Source: Archegozetes longisetosus
Lineage: Eukaryota > Arthropoda > Arachnida > Sarcoptiformes > Trhypochthoniidae
Reading direction: 5' to 3'
Assembly (NCBI GenBank): GCA_018873245.2
Contig: JAEMBT020000005.1
Coordinates: 11,612,001 to 11,676,000, forward strand
Length of the DNA: 64,000 bases
The notes under the pieces are model-generated. The model was not told the origin of the DNA. It made no database searches and was given only the letters and a program-made list of their open reading frames with translations. The position numbers and the translations under genes were made by a program. The stretch's first letter is position 1, and every line of letters starts with the position of its first letter. Positions 59,287 to 64,000 of the stretch are shown one piece after another.

Positions 59287-60784
59287 TTAATTGATTATAA
59301 ATAGCATCAGATTTTTCATTTGAGTCTTCGTAGAAATCAAGTACGAAATTGCACATCCCATTAGTTTTATCAAAATACTAAATATCGATTGAAAATAGAT
59401 GTTTAATTAATGCTTCCCTTATTAGAAGAATCGCTTGCTATTGAAAATGCTTTACCTCCAATTTTATTCAAATGAGATTCGATAGAAGCTGGAGACAGAA
59501 CATTTTTCACTATAGTTTCCATTTTAGTTCGACCACATCGTAATCCTTTGACAATCTTGGAATCAGTAAGTAAATTCTGAATTAATTTGTTACGTCAGTC
59601 GATCGGTAACTCAAGTGACGATTTACTGAATGATATGCCAGACACACCTCTGAGACAACTATAGATTTGGTTTCACCTGAATCACATTTAGCGATGAAAT
59701 TGCTTAACGCTGAAGACATTTTGGCCGAATTCACATTTGATTCGTGTGATTTCGATTTTCTGTGTGTATTGACAGCTGAAATGCCTTCGTATTTAATTGT
59801 GAATTGAGTTTTACATAATATACAATTAGCTTTGAAGTCATCAACTTTACTCAGCCAATCTTTATATTCATCTTTCGAAAGCCATATGTCCCGGAAATAA
59901 GTCAATCTCTTCTTTGATTTTTTTGGCAATTCATTAATAGTTCGTTTATTTGACATGATAGTTTGTTAGCAATTAATTGATATAATAATAAATATTTTCA
60001 GTATTTAATGAAAACAAATATTAAATCTTTAGCGAAATATAAATTATTTGTTCAGAAAATATAGTAACATTATATACTATTCGTGTGAACATTAGCAAAA
60101 AATAATTATGAGTAAATGTATGACTATTTCAGGATTCAGTTATATTTTATGCCTGTTTTAGAGTTTTGTTTTAGTATTGATATAGAGTAATGATAAGTAC
60201 ATTTACATTCTTTTAATACGGTTTCGAAAAATCTATTTTTAAACATTTTGTTAAACATTTGTCATTCCTGGACTGTTAAGATCATTCCGGGACATGTGGT
60301 CAGGCTGATTTAGTACCTCGTAATGGATGAACCTGGATCTTCGAGTCGTAACCCAAACAAGCCTGATATAAACTCGAGGAGAATAAATTAGGTCGCGAAG
60401 CGATCTAGCCTATGTAAAGTTAACGAAATTTTCTTTTAAAAATTGATAGTTTTATTTCGAGTTAACTACTCGTATTCTCTGCCAAAAAACTGAACTTAAA
60501 TCAGATATTTATTTGTATATATGGTATGAAAATACAATAAAAGTGTTATCGATCAGAAAAAGATAAGACTTCTGGCGACTCTAAATATTTTAGTCCGTCG
60601 CTTCAATCTCTATAAGGTCCATACTTAAAACTTTCTCACCTGTTTACTCCGAATAAGTTAGAGAGTTTAGAGTAAACTGCAAAGTATAAAATAAATTCAA
60701 ACTTGTAAAACCTATTACCTTTACACCTATTATACCTTAGTTTAAATCAGGTTTGGCTTGGGTTACAACTTGGTAAAGCCAGGT

Positions 60785-61746
60785 GGTATCAGGACACTTG
60801 TTCGTCGCCGTTTGTTCGTAAGACATTTGTTCGTCGGACATTTGTTCGTCTGAGACTCTTATTCGTCGAACACTTGTTCGTCGGACATTTGTTCGTCTAA
60901 GACACTTGTTCGTCTAAGACATTTGTTCGTCTAAGACATTTGTTCGTCTAAGACACTTGTTCGTCTAAGACATTTGTTCGTCTAAGACACTTGTTCGTCT
61001 AAGACGTTTATTCATCTAAAACATTTGTTCGTCTAAGACACTTTCAGGATGCTTGTTCATATGAAAATATATTTATCCTTGATACAACACAAATGAAGTA
61101 AATTTTCTTTGCATCGATCCTTGCCGCTTGTGGGACATGGTTGTGATCATCAGAGTGATGAATCACCCTTTCGCCGTCCGTATGCGCGCGCCCTTTACAA
61201 TTCTCAATATATTTGATACATTTCGAGTAGGTCTTACCTGATTTAGTATAATCCTTGTTGAAAATGTATCCATCGTGAACAAGTCGATCCTTACCTTTGG
61301 TACTCTTCACAAATTCCAGTGGCATTTTGAGATCTCGATGGATTAAGTCTTGATGATCTAGAAATAGAAAAAAGTAGATGGAAATGAATATAATACTTAC
61401 AATCTTGATGAAAGACGACGTCCTCAGTTGTCTTCTGTTTTGCTGTTTAGAAGTGAAGTAGTAGAATTATAGAAATATTAGGAGTAAATATCTTATTAGG
61501 TCGAATGGTCGGTAGATCGAATGGTTGAATGGACCAACAAATGTATTGGACGAAAAAATGTCTTAGACGAACAAGTGTCTTAGACGAACAAATGTCTTAG
61601 ACGAACAAATGTCTTAGACGAACAAGTGTCTTAGACGAACAAATGTCCGACGAACAAGTATTCGACGAATAAGTGTCCCAGACGAACAAATGTAGACGAA
61701 CAAGTGTCTGACGAATAAGTGTCGGACGATTAAGTGTCATGGAACC
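60785..61746. mobile_element. FLYWCH-bearing element with arms of tandem 17-bp repeats (962 bp)
   Basis: The ends GGTATCAGGACACTTG and GGTTCCATGACACTTA are inverted, flanked by an exact 8-bp repeat AGCCAGGT at 60777-60784 and 61747-61754. Each arm is mostly a tandem array of the 17-mer GACATTTGTTCGTCTAA: about 14 copies on the left (60797-61043) and about 12 inverted on the right (61536-61740). A FLYWCH finger gene piece lies between. Tandem-repeat arms with such a finger suggest a Mutator-like (MULE) derivative. Confidence 0.8.
61044..61325 (-). pseudogene. FLYWCH zinc-finger fragment of a transposase
   Basis: The frame reads MPLEFVKSTKGKDRLVHDGY, then CIKYIENCKGRAHTD and HHSDDHNHVP. The two cysteines and the HNH-type histidines fit a FLYWCH finger, although the central Trp is Ser. 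It runs out into the repeat arm. No catalytic domain is present, so the element depends on another copy. Confidence 0.75.
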
Positions 61747-61984
61747 AGCCAGGTTACCCATTTTCGAGGGGATTAGGTCTCGGTGCCCAGAAGTGGTTGG
61801 GTTCGGGTTCGAAGTAGTCAATTGTGGTATCAAAATGTTCAGCTCGACGAACTGAATCCAATGATGTATTACACGTCGAGGTGGGGGATTGAGAACCCTT
61901 TAGACCCATTAGCCCGGATTCACTCCAGAAGACTGACGAAAGTGACGATGAGTAATAGACATTATGTCTAAGAATCTCAACTAG

Positions 61985-62365
61985 AAATGAATAAAAATTC
62001 GAGATCCGGGGTTTTAACCCCATTTTTTACTATTATACAATGAAAATCATAAAAATTTCTATAGTTTATTTCGCTCCGTTCCAGGTCTTGATCTATTCTG
62101 AAACTTTTCCAAAATTATTCCCTTATTTTTATTGATTTTTGAGCGTAAACCCAAAAAGAAACTAATCAGGGGTGTGGGTCAAATGATTCTTTAAAATTAA
62201 TTTTTCTCCCATAGACGTAATATTAAAAAGTTGAGGAACATTTTTTTCTCCCGAACCAAAATTAGCTAAGAACTAATATTTTGGTCGAAGATGTGTCCCT
62301 ATATTTGTCATCGAACCACAAGGTCAAAAGTCCTTGCCCAAGCACAATGGCTTAACGTAGGTTCC
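61985..62365. repeat. solo arm of the DDE/SWIM transposon family
   Basis: Collinear, diverged similarity to 8650-9030. Shared landmarks in order are GACCCCATTTTT/AACCCCATTTTT, GAGCAAAACTT/GAGCGTAAACC, CTCCCATAGACGTAATATTA, GATGTGTC and AATGGCTTAACGT. No second arm or coding part was found next to it. Confidence 0.65.
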
Positions 62366-62755
62366 CCTTTAGTAAACAAAACTTTATATTAACTGAATCG
62401 TATTTTAGTAATGTGTGAGTACTCTCTGTTAGTCATTAAGATCTAATTGATTCTATAAAAAATTTGGATTAAAGTCAATTTGAAATAAGTTTAAAACTCA
62501 TTTTTCCTAGATTTATAAGAAATGGAGAATTTATTTGTTATGCCAATGAAGAAATTAAATTGAATTCAATAAGAGTTTGACAAAGAATCAATATGATCCT
62601 ATGAACTTTTAATTAAAAATTTGAAGGTAGTTATATCATAATAGAGTAAGAAGCGTTTAAAACTAAAACAAGAGAGAAAATTGTTTTAAAATTAATTTTC
62701 TAGAATAATGCTGTATCCTTAGTCCAAGAATTAGTTATCAGAGGCTCATCCTACT
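62366..62755. other. downstream region of the RMDN gene
   Basis: AT-rich DNA; nothing recognised. Confidence 0.35.
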
Positions 62756-63448
62756 TTAGTGACAAGTTTTAATTTCTTTAAGCTTTAGAGGTTCGTTCAA
62801 CTCTTTATAAGCGACAAAATCTTCTTCGCTCAAAGTTTGAAGCGCGAGTGCTTTCGTGATCATATCGGCAGCTTCAGAAAACTCTTCCTGAGCGACCAGT
62901 ACTTTGGCCATCCATAAATAATTAATCTTCCAATTAGGTTTTAATTTGTCTGCTTTCTTGAATGCTAGCATAGCCTCAGAATAACTAGACTTTAGTGAAG
63001 AACCAAATATTTTGGCGTAATTGCGTTCGACAGCACTCAGACCCGCCACTTCATAGCTCCACCGGCCAGATATGAAGTAGAGCATTGGGTCGTTAGGCTC
63101 GAGGGACATGGCTCTATCTAAATTCTCTTTGATCTGGATTCCAAGTCTAATGCGATCATTGCTCGACACGAAAGCTGTTGCTCTCCCAGCAGAAGCACAA
63201 TACCATTTCATGCATTCGAATGAGTTCGGCTCCAATTCCAGACCCATTTTCGAGTGCTGAAGAGCTTCTAGAACGTAGTGTTTGTCATTCTTCTCTTCAT
63301 TTTCCTTGATCGCTTCATAGCTTAGGATCAGCTCATTCTTTGCTGTTCTCCAAAGAATTTCGGAGTGAGTCAATCGTATGTTATTGTATAACTTTATTTT
63401 GCTAGAAGAGTGATCTTCGATTTCTCGGTCCCAGTTGTTGAAATCCAT
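62756..63448 (-). CDS. regulator of microtubule dynamics (RMDN/RMD-1) family protein
   Basis: RMDN proteins are TPR-like proteins tied to microtubules and, in mammals, to mitochondria and ER contacts. The single exon encodes 230 residues with no break. Helical TPR-type repeats run from about residue 28. Family landmarks are MGLELEPNSFECMKWYCASAG, then LEPNDPMLYFISGRWSYEVA followed by LSAVERNYAKIFG. After these come SYSEAMLAFKKADKLKPNWK and AKVLVAQEEFSEAADMITKA. No N-terminal membrane segment is seen, as in RMDN1-like or RMD-1 forms. The start at 63448 is the first Met in frame with a coherent N-terminus; an upstream non-coding exon is possible. Confidence 0.9.
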   Translation of the reverse strand: MDFNNWDREIEDHSSSKIKLYNNIRLTHSEILWRTAKNELILSYEAIKENEEKNDKHYVLEALQHSKMGLELEPNSFECMKWYCASAGRATAFVSSNDRIRLGIQIKENLDRAMSLEPNDPMLYFISGRWSYEVAGLSAVERNYAKIFGSSLKSSYSEAMLAFKKADKLKPNWKINYLWMAKVLVAQEEFSEAADMITKALALQTLSEEDFVAYKELNEPLKLKEIKTCH

Positions 63449-64000
63449 TGTTATCGTATTTTCAGAGTTTCGTGAAATTTATTTTATGATTAAAATATGA
63501 ACAAAGTTTCTGAACTTACTTTATATCGAGATTGAGATCACTTTGTTATGTTTTTATTTGAAACAATATAAATAGATTTAAAAGATCATGATTGCATTTT
63601 TGTTGAAATAAAATACTAACATAAGCACAAAACGAATACAAACGTGTTAAAAAATTCTAAAACTTTAGTTTCTAGCATTTTATAATAGCGTCTCATGCTC
63701 AGATTTTTCAGTTTTACTTTTACTCCGAAGATCAATGTCATTTTTCTTTTAAGCCGTCTAAGATCACTACATTGAATGTTATATATCAAATATTGAAAAT
63801 ATTCTGAAATTTATAAATTAGAAACTATCTCTCAATTCAAATATAATTGAAATTCTTGTCCTCTCATTGATAAAAACATAGTGAGTTTTAAGACCTCGTA
63901 AATTTTCTAAAATAAAAACAAAAAAATCTTTATTATAAACTAAAAACTTAATGACTCACGCCATTAGTTGAAGTTTTAACTCTTCATTAGCCATATTAGT
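63449..64000. other. upstream region of the RMDN gene
   Basis: AT-rich DNA to the window edge; nothing recognised. Confidence 0.35.

Larger units (their letters stand above)
56059..59956 (-). pseudogene. hAT transposase, decayed and split by piggyBac
   Basis: The N-terminus at 59956-59582 has a BED-like zinc finger (CILCKTQFTIKYEG, then HRKSKSH). The middle continues on both sides of the piggyBac insertion, with YSVDNANINYGNYHSVYKN near 57250-57180. The part at 57102-56587 reads FARFSSSAKRIESLKS and LKHVPNRWLSLF. The C-terminal dimerisation part at 56496-56059 reads NDFIESVFSTMKKVWKDDRG. Several stops and frame changes separate these pieces, so the gene was probably dead or dying independently of the insertion. 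Confidence 0.88.
55956..60307. mobile_element. hAT transposon (interrupted by piggyBac)
   Basis: The inverted ends are exactly CAGCCTGACCACAT. An exact 8-bp direct repeat ATTTAGTA flanks the element at 55948-55955 and 60308-60315. Both features are diagnostic of hAT. Without the nested piggyBac the element is about 2.35 kb. It encodes a decayed transposase on the minus strand. Confidence 0.93.
55680..61922. repeat. outer foldback element hosting a hAT and a FLYWCH element
   Basis: The left end (GTGAATCCGGGCTAATGGGT) recurs inverted at 61889-61922. The similarity runs inward for about 170 bp, including CATTGGATTCAGTTCGTC. After removal of the two insertions, 60316-60400 also pairs with about 60735-60784 plus 61755-61800 (CGTAACCCAAACAAGCCTGA block). 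The original element was therefore about 0.92 kb with long arms. The left arm is split by the hAT, the right arm by the FLYWCH element. Confidence 0.78.

Noticed and set aside
60797..61043. CRISPR array
   Set aside because: The 17-bp units are directly adjacent without unique spacers, recur inverted at the other end of an element, and the DNA is eukaryotic.
61783..61971. protein-coding gene
   Set aside because: The open frames here and on the other strand (61754-62023) lie in the right arm of the outer foldback element.

Overview
The window is AT-rich nuclear DNA of an animal, almost certainly an arthropod. The genes have short GT-AG introns (mostly 46-150 nt). There is an arthropod-type gustatory receptor and a short run of the arthropod telomere pentamer. 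The rest of the content is flavin monooxygenase, a caspase, a ZYG11/ZER1-type protein, an ACE-type peptidase, NMNAT and RMDN. A mite or other chelicerate would fit (a near-intronless receptor, a secreted RlpA/expansin-like protein, very short introns), but that is inference. Nothing is bacterial; the apparent bacterial-style transposase is a eukaryotic Merlin-like element.

Layout. 0.6-2.3 kb: 3' half of a flavin-containing monooxygenase (+). 3.2-3.6 kb: unrecognised broken reading frame (-). 4.9-11.0 kb: a five-exon caspase (-). Its 4.6 kb third intron is full of transposons, and its first two exons carry three one-base breaks, each at a homopolymer. 11-19.1 kb: hAT-type MITEs, a SINE and foldback elements. 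19.7-23.4 kb: a complete six-exon ZYG11/ZER1-like gene (+). 23.5-25.7 kb: a mariner deletion derivative, a possible small secreted peptide and a hAT MITE. 27.1-29.8 kb: an eight-exon ACE-like peptidyl-dipeptidase (+). 31.7 kb: a PMP3-type proteolipid with a histidine-rich tail (+). 32.6-34.8 kb: a kinase with an N-terminal RCC1 propeller and a C-terminal eIF2-alpha-kinase-like domain (-). 35-42 kb: MITEs, a hAT derivative and a dead copy of the RlpA/expansin-like gene. 42.4 kb: the intact RlpA/expansin-like gene (+). 46.2-47.5 kb: NMNAT (+). 49.4-52.5 kb: a SINE and a Merlin-like element with a foldback element inside it. 53.1-54.5 kb: gustatory receptor (-). 55.7-61.9 kb: a transposon nest in which a foldback element holds a hAT, which holds a piggyBac, while its other arm holds a FLYWCH element. 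62.8-63.4 kb: an RMDN/RMD-1 gene (-).

The host genes do not form a pathway; they are ordinary neighbours separated by repeats. The most unusual items are the caspase with homopolymer breaks, the RCC1-first kinase, the ACE with a substituted substrate-binding histidine and a coiled-coil tail, the RlpA/expansin-like gene pair, and the nest of transposons whose target duplications give an insertion order. All splice models and element borders were worked out by eye from the sequence; no database search or alignment program was run.
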